A DNA stretch of 53,784 nt, from the NCBI GenBank assembly GCA_019313915.1, contig JAFDAJ010000011.1, positions 1 through 53,784 on the forward strand. Reading direction: 5' to 3'. Shown piece by piece: positions 1 to 7,532 of this stretch. Under the pieces are notes generated by a model. It ran no database searches and was not told the origin of the DNA. It was given only the letters and a program-made list of their open reading frames with translations. The position numbers were made by a program, and so were the translations under genes. Position 1 is the stretch's first letter. Each line of letters starts with the position of its first letter. Source of the DNA: Deltaproteobacteria bacterium (GTDB lineage Bacteria > Myxococcota_A > Polyangia > Polyangiales > Houyiibacteriaceae).

Positions 1-2
1 GC

Positions 3-74
3 GCCGAAGAGCATCGCGCGCTGGAGTTGCTATTCGATGGTCTTCGGCGACAGGCTGAATCGCCCCTCGACTAG
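3..74 (+). CDS. C-terminal end of an unidentified protein (5' part outside window)
   Basis: Frame 3 is open from the window edge and codes for 23 residues (AEEHRALELLFDGLRRQAES, then PLD) before a TAG at 72-74. The helical, charged composition looks like a genuine protein end, and the stop lies exactly at the start of a large inverted repeat that also ends the facing gene. Frame 2 stops at 56-58 and frame 1 reads through the repeat, so frame 3 is the best choice. Function cannot be told from this fragment. Confidence 0.5.
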   Translation, partial: AEEHRALELLFDGLRRQAESPLD

Positions 75-198
75 TGTGCGAGAGATTTTCGCGTGTGGTC
101 GAGCGCCCCCGCAGAGAGCGACCGAGAGGTACGTCCGTACCTCGCAGGGAGCGAGCGAGGAGGTAAGCCGACCACACGCGAAAAGATCCGCACACTAG
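71..198. terminator. Large inverted repeat between convergent genes (bidirectional terminator or palindromic element)
   Basis: The arms at 71-101 and 169-198 match as 10 bp (CTAGTGTGCG), a 5/4-nt internal loop, then 16 bp (TTTTCGCGTGTGGTCG). The 67-nt apical part contains another perfect hairpin, GAGGTACG/CGTACCTC at 126-133 and 136-143 with a 2-nt loop. The terminal CTAG on each side supplies the TAG stop of each facing gene (72-74 plus, 195-197 minus). This fits a two-way terminator, but the element is longer and more elaborate than usual and could be a mobile palindromic repeat. No flanking target-site duplication is evident. Confidence 0.75.
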
Positions 199-1559
199 CG
201 TCGCGACGAACGGCGCTTGGCCTTCTTGGCGGGAGCTTTACGACGCTTCTTGGCCGCGGCTCCTCGCTTTTTCGGCGCAGCACGCTTCTTCGTTACCTTG
301 GCGCGCTTCTTCGGGGCTGCCCGTTTCTTCGTCACCTTGGCGCGCTTCTTCGGGGCTGCCCGTTTCTTCGTCACCTTGGTGCGCTTCTTCGGAGCTGCCC
401 GTTTTTTCGTCAGCTTGGTGCGCTTCTTTGCAGCCGCGCGCTTTTTCGTCACCTTGGCGCGCTTCTTCGCAGCAGCACCCCGTTTTTTGGGCGCCGCTCT
501 CTTCTTGGTGGCCGCGCGGCGTTTCTTCGTGGCAGGCCGACGCTTGGCAGACGTGCCGCGCTTCTTCGCAGCGGCCTTCTTCTTGGCGGCGGCCTTCTTC
601 TTGGCAGCGGCCTTCTTCTTGGCGGCAACCTTCTTTCGCTTGATCGCGTCCGCTTTCTTCTTCGCCGCCGCCTTCTTCCGCATTCGCATGTCGGCCTTTT
701 TCTTGGCTTCTGCCTTCTTGCGAGCAGCCTCCGCCTTCTTCATGGCGGCGGCCTTTCTCTTCTCGAGCTCGGCCTTCTTTTTCTCTGCTGCCACGAGCTT
801 GGCTTCCGCCTTCTGGACCCTGAGCAGCTCGGCCTTCTTCTTGGCTTCGGCCTTCTTGCGAACAGCCTCGGCCTGCCGGCGGGCCGCTTCGGCCTTCTTC
901 TTGACGTCCGCCTTCCTTTCAGCGGCTTCCTTGCGCGCCTGGGCCTGTGCTCGCGCGAGCTCGCGGAGGTCTATCGTCTTGGTTTCGATTCGCTTGCGGG
1001 TCTTTTTGGGTTTCTCTTCCTCTTCCTCCTCGTCCACCTCCTCCTCTGGAGGCCGCGGAGGGGGAACAAAGGGGCGCCGCGGCGCGGGCCGACTCGCCTT
1101 GATGCCGGAGAGCGGAAGGTGACCTGCCTTCTTGGCCGCCTCATAGGCGGCCCGCATCGCCTCTGGCTCGCCAAAGTACTTGGTCATCGGGTCGAGATAG
1201 AGCTTCTTCCAGAGCTTCTCGCAGGCCTTTCCGAGACCTGGAGGGATCTTGGTGTGGGTGACGTCGATCTTGGTGCCGCCGGCGACCGGTTCAAATGTGA
1301 TATCGACGTGCGAGTCGTTGGTGCCCTTTGGAAAATCGCGGGTTCGCCACGTCATCGCGATCCGGCTTCCAGTCACCAGATAGACGTGTGTCGCATCGAT
1401 GAAACCATCATCTGAAACGACTCGACCGCCTACCCATGGGTCCACCGTAGCCCGCGATCCGGTAAACGCGGAGTGATGGCGCTCGTCCATCCACGCGGAA
1501 TAAATACGGTTTGGACTTGCAGGTATCACGGACGAGACAGTAAATTCTTCCGTGTCCAT
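195..1559 (-). CDS. SRPBCC (AHSA1-like) domain protein with a long lysine/alanine-rich histone-H1-like tail
   Basis: Residues about 1-130 read as an AHSA1/SRPBCC ligand-binding domain (start TEEFTVSSVIPASPNRIYSA; later VDITFEP and GGTKIDVTHT). A proline-rich and then acidic linker (EEEVDEEEEEE) follows, and from about residue 170 to the end (454 aa) the protein is almost only K, A and R, like bacterial H1/HctB-type tails that bind DNA. The tail ends in tandem 13-residue repeats of the KKRAAPKKRAKVT type. ATG 1559 is chosen with GAGG just upstream; a TTG at 1568 is also possible. I infer a nucleoid- or nucleic-acid-binding protein; the ligand of the N-terminal domain is unknown. Slippage in the repeats could vary the tail length. 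Confidence 0.85.
   Translation of the reverse strand: MDTEEFTVSSVIPASPNRIYSAWMDERHHSAFTGSRATVDPWVGGRVVSDDGFIDATHVYLVTGSRIAMTWRTRDFPKGTNDSHVDITFEPVAGGTKIDVTHTKIPPGLGKACEKLWKKLYLDPMTKYFGEPEAMRAAYEAAKKAGHLPLSGIKASRPAPRRPFVPPPRPPEEEVDEEEEEEKPKKTRKRIETKTIDLRELARAQAQARKEAAERKADVKKKAEAARRQAEAVRKKAEAKKKAELLRVQKAEAKLVAAEKKKAELEKRKAAAMKKAEAARKKAEAKKKADMRMRKKAAAKKKADAIKRKKVAAKKKAAAKKKAAAKKKAAAKKRGTSAKRRPATKKRRAATKKRAAPKKRGAAAKKRAKVTKKRAAAKKRTKLTKKRAAPKKRTKVTKKRAAPKKRAKVTKKRAAPKKRAKVTKKRAAPKKRGAAAKKRRKAPAKKAKRRSSRR
263..496 (-). repeat. 39-bp tandem repeat (about 6 copies) coding for the basic tail
   Basis: Units start at about 263, 302, 341, 380, 419 and 458, each containing CGCTTCTTC on the plus strand, and code in frame for 13-residue K/A/R/V/T repeats of the histone-like tail. 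Copies at 302 and 341 are nearly identical; the outer ones have diverged. The period is a multiple of three, so gain or loss of a unit keeps the frame. Confidence 0.85.
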
Positions 1560-1597
1560 CGTCCTCAAGTTCCTTGACTCGCTGGCCTGTATAAGTC

Positions 1598-1656
1598 CAG
1601 GAAACTCATTTGAAAACCAGAAAATTGCGCCTGGTCTGGGTCAGGAGACTCATTTG
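1598..1656. promoter_or_regulatory. Pair of 15-bp direct repeats in a divergent promoter region
   Basis: CAGGAAACTCATTTG at 1598-1612 and CAGGAGACTCATTTG at 1642-1656 differ at one base and are spaced 44 bp apart. Between them lies an ACCAG/CTGGT inverted pair (1616-1620 and 1631-1635). They sit in the roughly 185-bp gap between the SRPBCC gene (minus) and the hydantoinase gene (plus), which fits a two-site operator. No regulator gene is adjacent, so the binding protein is unknown. Confidence 0.45.
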
Positions 1657-1745
1657 TGATGTTCTTGTAAGCTATCCGGGCGACTTCTGCACGCCAAAGC
1701 TCAGATCGTACCGCGCCTCTTGACCCCGTCTTGCGCCGTGCTTCG

Positions 1746-4700
1746 ATGCAGAGCTCGATGCCGCAGCGAGGTCCCCGGCACCAGTTCTGGATCGACCGTG
1801 GAGGCACCTTCACGGACTGCATCCACTATGACAGGGACACCGGCGCCCTCCGGGTGACCAAGGTGCTCTCCTCCGATCAGGCCCCGCTCCAGGGCATCCG
1901 AGCGCTCTTGGGGCTCGGGGTAGACGATCCGATCCCTCCGAGCGAGGTTCGGATGGGGACGACGCTGGCTACCAACGCACTCCTCGAGCGGGGCGGCTGC
2001 CGGTGCATCCTCGTCGCTGACGAGGGGCTCGGGGACCTGATCAAGATCGGCGACCAAACACGGCCGGAGCTGTTTGCGCTCGAGATCGAGAAGCCCGAGC
2101 CGCTTCCGGACGCAGTCATCGAAGTCGGCGCCCGCATGACGGTCGACGGGTCGCTCCTTCACGCCCTGGATTCAGACGCGCTCCGCCTAGCCCTCGAAAA
2201 AGCGCGAAACCGTGGTGCCGAATCGGTCGCGGTCGCATTGATCCACGCCTATCGCGACGGTGCCCTCGAGCGTCGAGTGGCTATGATCGCCGAGGAGCTC
2301 GGCTTCACGCACATCTCGGTCTCGAGCGAGATTTCGAACGAGCTAGGGCTACTCGGCCGCACGGACACGACGGTCGCCAATGCGTACCTCACGCCACTGC
2401 TGACGCGTTACCTGGCGGATCTCGAAAAGGAGCTCGGCACCGGCCGTCTGCGAATGATGCAGAGCAATGGCGGGTTGGTCGACGCGTCCCGTTTCATCGG
2501 ACGCAACGCGGTGCTCTCCGGTCCCGCCGCCGGCGTCGTGGCGACAGGTGCGATCGCGAACGAGCTCGGCCTGTCGGAAGTGATCGGCTTCGACATGGGC
2601 GGCACCTCAACCGACGTATCGCGGTACGCCGGCGAGGTGTCGAGAGTGTTCGAAAGCCAGATCAGCGGAATTCGGATCCGCGCGCCGATGATCGAGCTCC
2701 ACACCGTGGCCGCCGGAGGCGGCTCGATCTGCAAGCTCGAGGGCAAACGCATGACGGTGGGACCGCAAAGCGCCGGCGCCGACCCCGGCCCGCTTTGCTA
2801 CGGAAGACCGGGCGGGCAGGAACTCACGCTGACCGATGTTTCGCTTTGTTTGGGACGCATCACAGCCGACCGGTTTCCTTTCTCGCTCGATGAAGCAACT
2901 CCTCGAAACAAGCTCGACGAGGTCGCTGCGTCGCTGCGGGAGCTGGGAGTCGAACGGAGCTCCACCGAGGTTGCACACGGCTTTCTGCGCGTCGCGGTGG
3001 AAAACATGGCGGCGGCGATTCAGAAGGTGTCCGTCGGCCGTGGACACGACGTCCGCACGCACGGCATGGTCGTCTTCGGCGGCGCGGGGGGACAGTACGC
3101 ATGCCTCATTGCACGCCGGCTCGGGATTCGAAGCTTGGTGTTCCATCCATATGCTGGCGTGCTGTCGGCGTTCGGAATGGGGGTCGCTAACTTCGAGTGG
3201 CACGGCGAGCAGGACGCAGGGCGCACGAGCTTGGAAGACCCGTTGCCCGAACGCTGGCGACGTGCGTTCGCGGAGCTCGAAGCTTCGGGACGAGCGACGC
3301 TCGCCCGGGACTCTGGCGCCGAGTCCCGGTGGTCCGTGCAACGCCAGGTTGCGCTTCGCTACCAGGGCACTGAAACGGCGCTCGCCGTCGATTGGGCCGA
3401 ATCGAGCGCGATGCGCTCGGCGTTCGAGGCGCTTCATCGGCGCGAGTTCGGATACGTTCGGGCCGACCACCCGATCGAGGCCGCAACGCTACGGGTGAAG
3501 GTCCAAGTGAGTGGCACCAAGCCGGAGCTCCCTGCCGCCAAGGCGGGCACTGGCAAACCGGTACGCACCGCGATGCTTTGGTCGGGTGGGGCGCTCGTCG
3601 AGGCGCCGGTCTACCACCGGGAGAACCTCCCGATTGAGGTCGAGGTGACCGGGCCTGCGTTGGTGCTGGACGCGACGGGAACCGTCGTCGTCGATGCGGG
3701 CTTCGTCGCGCTTCGAAACGACCGTGACTACCTGATCCTCCGGGACATCGAGTCCAACGCCGGACACGAGGTTGCCGACACCCACGTCGACCCCGTTCTC
3801 CTCGAAGTGTTCAACAACCAATTCAAGTCGATTGCCGAGCAGATGGGCGTGGTCCTGCAGCGCACGGCGATGAGCACCAACATTCGCGACCGGCTCGATT
3901 TTTCGTGCGCGGTGTTCGACGCGGAGGGGGGCCTGGTGGCCAACGCGCCGCACATCCCGGTGCATCTCGGCGCCATGGGTGAATCGGTGCGAGCCGTTCT
4001 GACGGCGCATCCCACCGCGACGCCTGGCCAAGTCTTCGTCACGAACGATCCCGCAGGAGGCGGCTCCCACCTTCCCGACATCACGGTCGTCACACCCGTA
4101 CACGACAACGCCGGCGCACTCCGCTTCGTCGTCGCATCACGTGGGCACCACGCTGACGTCGGCGGGCTGACGCCCGGCTCGATGCCACCATTTTCAACGA
4201 CTCTCGAAGAAGAGGGAGTCGTATTGCGAAATCTCGAAATCGTTAGCGAAGGCATATTTGGGGAGACGCGTCTTCGCGACGTGCTGGCCAGCGGCCCGTA
4301 CCCTGCGCGCAATCCCGACGAAAATGTGGCCGACGTGCAAGCTCAGATCGCGGCCAACGAGAAGGGCATGCAGCTGCTCGACGAACTGCTCGCGCGCTAC
4401 GGGATCGACGTCGTCACAGCATACATGCAACACATACAAGACAACGCGGCCGAGCTTACGGCTCGCGCAATCGAGGGCCTGCCGGACGGCGAGCACAGCT
4501 TCGAGGACCGCCTCGACGACGGGGCGCGTATTGCGGTCCGGGTCACCGTTCGCGGCGGGGCGATGGAGATCGATTTTGCGGGAACCGACAGCGCGCTCGC
4601 CAGCAACCTCAACGCACCTCGAGCGGTCACTATGGCCGCGGTTCTCTACGTTCTGCGCGTGTTGGTCGGCAAACCAATCCCACTCAATAGCGGCTGCATG

Positions 4701-5297
4701 CGGCCGGTCACGATTCGTATCCCAGCGGGCTCGCTTCTCTCACCCGAGGCGGAGTGCGCAGTCGCCGCAGGCAACGTGGAAACCTCACAGCGCATCGTAG
4801 ATGTCCTGTTCGGCGCGCTTGGTCTGGCGGCCGCGAGCCAGGGAACCATGAACAACATCACCTTTGGCGATGACCACTTTGCGTACTATGAAACTCTCGG
4901 GGGCGGGGCTGGCGCAACGGAGCACCGACCTGGTGCGTCGGGCGTGCACACCCATATGACCAACTCGAAATGCACCGACCCTGAGGTCCTCGAAGCCCGC
5001 TTCCCGATACGGATTCGCCGGTTCGAGCTCCGACGGGGCTCCGGTGGCAAGGGAGCGCAAGCGGGAGGCGACGGGCTGATTCGCGAGCTCGAGTTCCTGT
5101 CGGCAATGCGGGTTTCGGTGCTCTCCGAGCGGCGTGCCGTGCCGCCCTATGGTATGCGCGGTGGCGCTCCAGGGGCTCCGGGCATGAACCTACTAAACGG
5201 CAAGCAACTCGCTCATCGCGTCACCATCGAGGTGTCGCCCGGCGACGTGCTGCGCATTGAAACGCCGGGAGGCGGTGCATGGGGTGACCCCGAATGA
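1746..5297 (+). CDS. Hydantoinase/5-oxoprolinase family protein, fused A and B subunits
   Basis: This roughly 1183-aa protein carries both halves of the ATP-dependent hydantoinase/oxoprolinase family, as in 5-oxoprolinase. The A half begins [11 protein letters not shown] (residues about 13-23), followed by [10 protein letters not shown] near 282 and [15 protein letters not shown] near 446, the actin-like ATP-binding motifs. The B half starts at [12 protein letters not shown] (about 689) and includes [13 protein letters not shown] and the conserved C-terminal ERR...PYGMRGG region. It probably opens a cyclic amide (5-oxoproline or a hydantoin) using ATP; which substrate cannot be told. Start is uncertain: ATG 1746 or 1758 (a TTG at 1731 also exists), none with a clear ribosome site. 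It overlaps the next gene by 4 nt (ATGA). Confidence 0.93.
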   Translation: MQSSMPQRGPRHQFWIDRGGTFTDCIHYDRDTGALRVTKVLSSDQAPLQGIRALLGLGVDDPIPPSEVRMGTTLATNALLERGGCRCILVADEGLGDLIKIGDQTRPELFALEIEKPEPLPDAVIEVGARMTVDGSLLHALDSDALRLALEKARNRGAESVAVALIHAYRDGALERRVAMIAEELGFTHISVSSEISNELGLLGRTDTTVANAYLTPLLTRYLADLEKELGTGRLRMMQSNGGLVDASRFIGRNAVLSGPAAGVVATGAIANELGLSEVIGFDMGGTSTDVSRYAGEVSRVFESQISGIRIRAPMIELHTVAAGGGSICKLEGKRMTVGPQSAGADPGPLCYGRPGGQELTLTDVSLCLGRITADRFPFSLDEATPRNKLDEVAASLRELGVERSSTEVAHGFLRVAVENMAAAIQKVSVGRGHDVRTHGMVVFGGAGGQYACLIARRLGIRSLVFHPYAGVLSAFGMGVANFEWHGEQDAGRTSLEDPLPERWRRAFAELEASGRATLARDSGAESRWSVQRQVALRYQGTETALAVDWAESSAMRSAFEALHRREFGYVRADHPIEAATLRVKVQVSGTKPELPAAKAGTGKPVRTAMLWSGGALVEAPVYHRENLPIEVEVTGPALVLDATGTVVVDAGFVALRNDRDYLILRDIESNAGHEVADTHVDPVLLEVFNNQFKSIAEQMGVVLQRTAMSTNIRDRLDFSCAVFDAEGGLVANAPHIPVHLGAMGESVRAVLTAHPTATPGQVFVTNDPAGGGSHLPDITVVTPVHDNAGALRFVVASRGHHADVGGLTPGSMPPFSTTLEEEGVVLRNLEIVSEGIFGETRLRDVLASGPYPARNPDENVADVQAQIAANEKGMQLLDELLARYGIDVVTAYMQHIQDNAAELTARAIEGLPDGEHSFEDRLDDGARIAVRVTVRGGAMEIDFAGTDSALASNLNAPRAVTMAAVLYVLRVLVGKPIPLNSGCMRPVTIRIPAGSLLSPEAECAVAAGNVETSQRIVDVLFGALGLAAASQGTMNNITFGDDHFAYYETLGGGAGATEHRPGASGVHTHMTNSKCTDPEVLEARFPIRIRRFELRRGSGGKGAQAGGDGLIRELEFLSAMRVSVLSERRAVPPYGMRGGAPGAPGMNLLNGKQLAHRVTIEVSPGDVLRIETPGGGAWGDPE

Positions 5298-5848
5298 GGC
5301 CGAGAGACCTATGGCGGCGCGTGCAACAGATCGTCTTCCACAACATTCTGCATGCCGACGATACGCCGCACCGCATCGCGTGGGGCGTGTTCATCGGCGC
5401 GATGATCGCGTTTACGCCGACCCTCGGGCTTCAAATCGTGTTGTACTTGCCGATCGCGGCACTCTTACGCGCCAACAAGGTGTCGGGCATTCCCATCTTG
5501 TTCATCAGCAATCCGTTCACCGCGGTGCCGCTGTACTACGCGACCTGGTCGGTCGGGGCAGCGGTGTTGCATCCAGAAAGGGAAATCACGCGAGGGACGA
5601 TCAATACGTGGCTCGGGAACACCGGCCGATCTCTCAAAGACGGCGGAATCGAGCGTCTGCTCGAAAGCGAGTTTTGGAGCGACACGGGACGGCTCTTGGT
5701 CAGCACGGGTGGAGAGCTGTGGATGGGCGCACTGGTGTGCGGCCTGCTCGTCGCGCTTCCCTCGTACTTCGTGACCCGATGGGGCATCAACGCATTCCGC
5801 CATTTGCGGGAGGGGCGTAGGCTCTCTCGCGGGCCCATCGACCACTAG
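5294..5848 (+). CDS. DUF2062 family membrane protein
   Basis: 184 aa with hydrophobic segments near residues 30-60 and 67-95 and another near 140-157. The GVFIGAMIAFTPTLGLQIVL stretch followed by ISNPFTAVPLYY is the DUF2062 pattern. Its ATG overlaps the stop of the hydantoinase gene (ATGA), so the two are translationally coupled. DUF2062 proteins are inner-membrane proteins of unknown biochemical role, often near lipid or glycan genes; coupling to an oxoprolinase is not an association I recognise. The gene faces the phasin-like gene, with a nested hairpin between them. Confidence 0.88.
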   Translation: MRPRDLWRRVQQIVFHNILHADDTPHRIAWGVFIGAMIAFTPTLGLQIVLYLPIAALLRANKVSGIPILFISNPFTAVPLYYATWSVGAAVLHPEREITRGTINTWLGNTGRSLKDGGIERLLESEFWSDTGRLLVSTGGELWMGALVCGLLVALPSYFVTRWGINAFRHLREGRRLSRGPIDH

Positions 5849-5859
5849 AAGAAGGAGAC

Positions 5860-5917
5860 AGCCGACGAGTCAGCGAAGCGGCACTGGTGGCAGGCCGCTT
5901 CCGCCAACCCGTCGGCT
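5860..5917. terminator. Nested hairpin between convergent genes
   Basis: The outer stem AGCCGACG/CGTCGGCT (5860-5867, 5910-5917) encloses an inner stem GAAGCGG/CCGCTTC (5875-5881, 5895-5901), both perfect. It lies between the stops at 5848 and 5923, with no T-run on either side. It probably serves as a two-way terminator. Confidence 0.6.
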
Positions 5918-5922
5918 TGGGA

Positions 5923-6174
5923 CTAAGCTTCTTTCTTGGAGCCTTCGACGCGGTCGGAAAGCTCGCCCATCGACTCCGCGAGACTGCTGATCATCTCGGA
6001 CGTGGTCGTGAGGGTAGCGGCAGCTGCGTCGATCGCGGTGCGCGAAACGCCAAGCCACAGGCTGGTGACCTTGCGGCCCAGCGTTGTGACGCTCTCGGCG
6101 GTCTTGCTGACTTGATCAACAGCTGCGTTGACGTTCTGTTCGATGGTGGATTGGATCTTTTCTTGGTCAGTCAT
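5923..6174 (-). CDS. Small phasin-like amphipathic helical protein
   Basis: 83 aa without cysteine or proline, built of long amphipathic helices (TIEQNVNAAVDQVSKTAESV ... SLAESMGELSDRVEG) like small phasins or other granule/membrane-surface proteins. AGGAG stands 7 nt before the ATG, and the start lies 8 nt inside the end of the upstream ribbon-helix-helix gene, so the two are co-translated. Phasins coat polyhydroxyalkanoate granules; no PHA synthase or depolymerase is visible in the window, so that role is only a guess. The KKEA end carries no obvious targeting signal. Confidence 0.65.
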   Translation of the reverse strand: MTDQEKIQSTIEQNVNAAVDQVSKTAESVTTLGRKVTSLWLGVSRTAIDAAAATLTTTSEMISSLAESMGELSDRVEGSKKEA

Positions 6175-6718
6175 CGGCTTTCTCCTGATTGGGGGTCGAT
6201 GCTTGGGGCAAGGCGTCCTTGCCCGTAATCAATTTTCGGCCAGGGTCGTCGAACAGGACCATGTAGGCCTCGGACCCGGCTGGAAGCTTTTGTCCGGTCA
6301 CGCCGCAGATCGCGTCGTGCACGAGTGTCATGGGCATCACCCCAACGGCGCCCTCGAGCGGGTCCGCGGTCGGAGCCGGGACCGGCTCGTCGACTCGCTT
6401 GGCAGCATCTGGTCGGCCAGGTGCATCCGGCGCACTGGAAATCTTGCTCAGCTTCTCGACGGACTTCTCATGGAACCGGTTTCGCTCAGACGCGAGCATC
6501 TCCACAACCTCGCGGAGCTCGCCTTCGGCCTTGGCGCCTACGACATCGAGGGTATCGAGGGCGTCCTCGAGGAGGGCGCGAACGACATTCGAAACCGGGA
6601 CCCGCCACGCGTTGGCGACCCGCTTGAGCTCCTTCTCGAGGACGGCGGGCACACGCGTATGCAACACCCGCTCTTTCCTGCCTCCCTGGCGCTCCTTCTT
6701 GTCGTCTCCGTCGCTCAT
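6167..6718 (-). CDS. Ribbon-helix-helix type transcriptional regulator
   Basis: 183 aa. Residues about 16-55 (RVLHTRVPAVLEKELKRVAN, then AWRVPVSNVVRALLEDAL) show the short strand plus two helices of a ribbon-helix-helix DNA-binding domain. The middle is charged and coil-like, with a disordered Pro/Ala linker at about 110-130. The C-terminal part (DAICGVTGQKLPAGSEAYMV) looks like a small folded domain I cannot name. ATG 6718 is chosen because the extension to 6736 would lie in the operator-bearing leader. It is translated just before the phasin-like gene and probably represses its own operon through the palindromes at 6726-6792. A PhaR-like role is conceivable but the domain family differs. 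Confidence 0.7.
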   Translation of the reverse strand: MSDGDDKKERQGGRKERVLHTRVPAVLEKELKRVANAWRVPVSNVVRALLEDALDTLDVVGAKAEGELREVVEMLASERNRFHEKSVEKLSKISSAPDAPGRPDAAKRVDEPVPAPTADPLEGAVGVMPMTLVHDAICGVTGQKLPAGSEAYMVLFDDPGRKLITGKDALPQASTPNQEKADD

Positions 6719-6725
6719 GGCCCAC

Positions 6726-6746
6726 TTGTAACACAACGTGATACAA
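6726..6746. promoter_or_regulatory. Palindromic operator before the ribbon-helix-helix gene
   Basis: Arms TTGTAACAC (6726-6734) and GTGATACAA (6738-6746) match at 8 of 9 positions around AAC. The site starts 8 nt upstream of the regulator ATG (6718), where bound protein would block transcription or ribosome entry. It is clearly more AT-rich than its surroundings. Confidence 0.6.
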
Positions 6747-6758
6747 TCGCAACCGATC

Positions 6759-6792
6759 TTGTGTCACAATTTTGTAAACGTTTGTAATTGTG
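6759..6792. promoter_or_regulatory. Second operator cluster with TTGTG/CACAA palindromes
   Basis: TTGTGTCACAA (6759-6769) is a perfect 5-bp-arm palindrome. CACAAT (6765-6770) pairs with ATTGTG (6787-6792) across two TTTGTAA repeats. These share the TTGT/ACAA half-sites of the palindrome at 6726-6746 and lie between the regulator gene and lspA, so several regulator dimers may bind cooperatively. Confidence 0.5.
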
Positions 6793-6862
6793 CCTCTTTA
6801 TCTCAACCTGGGTCGATTTCACGAATGTCTCTCGGACCGCCGTGTGGGGCGGCGGCGCTGAT

Positions 6863-6890
6863 TTGACCCACAAAATCCAACTGTTAGAGT
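6863..6890 (+). promoter_or_regulatory. Possible sigma-70-type promoter for lspA
   Basis: TTGACC (6863-6868), a 16-bp spacer and TAGAGT (6885-6890) resemble -35 and -10 boxes. Transcription would start around 6897, almost at the GTG (6899), so the message could be leaderless; no ribosome-binding site is visible before that GTG. Confidence 0.35.
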
Positions 6891-6898
6891 CGCCCGCC

Positions 6899-7510
6899 GT
6901 GACTCGCACACCCCGCTCCCGCAACGCCTTGATTCTATGCCTGGCCGCCACCGCGGTTCTCACCGCCATGGACCTCGGCACCAAGCACTGGGCGCTCGAC
7001 CGGCTCTCTCAGCCCTCGTCGTTCGCCTCCGGGCCGGTCTGCCAGCCCGACGAGCACGGCCGGATTGACACCCAGCGGGCCCAGCGGTCGCCCGTCGTGT
7101 TGATCGACGGGTACCTCGAGTTTCGATACGCGGAGAACTGTGGTGCCGCATTTGGGTTCATGCGCGAGATGCCGGCGCCGGTTCGCAAAGGGGTCTTCTA
7201 CGTCGCGGCCGGGGGGGCGGTGTTACTGCTCCTGTGGATGTTTGCCACGGGCCGTGGGGGCACGCTGTTCGCGCTCAGTGTTCCGCTGATCATCTCAGGC
7301 GCGATCGGCAACTTGGTAGACCGCGTGCGTTTGGGCTACGTCGTCGACTTCGTCCGCTTTCACCTCAATGACCGGTGGGCGTACCCGACGTTCAACGTTG
7401 CCGATGCCTGGATCACGATTGGCGTCGCATTGATTTTGATCGAAGGCTTCACCGACGGACGCCGGGAAAAGCGGGCGCGCGCCAAGAGCGCGGCGGCCCG
7501 GCCCGACTGA
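6899..7510 (+). CDS. lspA: Lipoprotein signal peptidase (signal peptidase II)
   Basis: LspA cleaves signal peptides of diacylglyceryl-modified prolipoproteins in the inner membrane. The 203-aa protein has four hydrophobic segments (about 9-26, 97-116, 122-138, 166-183). The family signature NCGAAFGF is at 80-87, and the two catalytic aspartates lie in GNLVDR (D141) and FNVADAW (D169). It is longer than usual (about 165 aa) because of an insertion at about 40-70 in the first periplasmic loop, with a Cys, and a basic C-terminal tail. GTG 6899 is preferred because it gives a normal N-terminus (MTRTPRSRNALILC); the open frame extends upstream to 6788 without homology. Two large lipoproteins at 25621-30014 are likely substrates. 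Confidence 0.93.
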   Translation: MTRTPRSRNALILCLAATAVLTAMDLGTKHWALDRLSQPSSFASGPVCQPDEHGRIDTQRAQRSPVVLIDGYLEFRYAENCGAAFGFMREMPAPVRKGVFYVAAGGAVLLLLWMFATGRGGTLFALSVPLIISGAIGNLVDRVRLGYVVDFVRFHLNDRWAYPTFNVADAWITIGVALILIEGFTDGRREKRARAKSAAARPD

Positions 7511-7532
7511 GCCGGCGTGTTAGAGTCCGGCT
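7510..7532. terminator. Short hairpin across the lspA/ileS tail-to-tail junction
   Basis: AGCCGG (7510-7515) and CCGGCT (7527-7532) form a perfect 6-bp stem. The loop contains the ileS stop (7520-7522) and the first stem base is the last base of the lspA stop. No T-run is seen. Only 9 bp separate the two genes. Confidence 0.5.

Noticed and set aside
93-1415. Plus-strand 440-aa frame rich in Leu/Arg/Gly
   Set aside because: Antisense shadow of the lysine-rich tail; leucine/phenylalanine-rich reading of AAG/CTT repeats.
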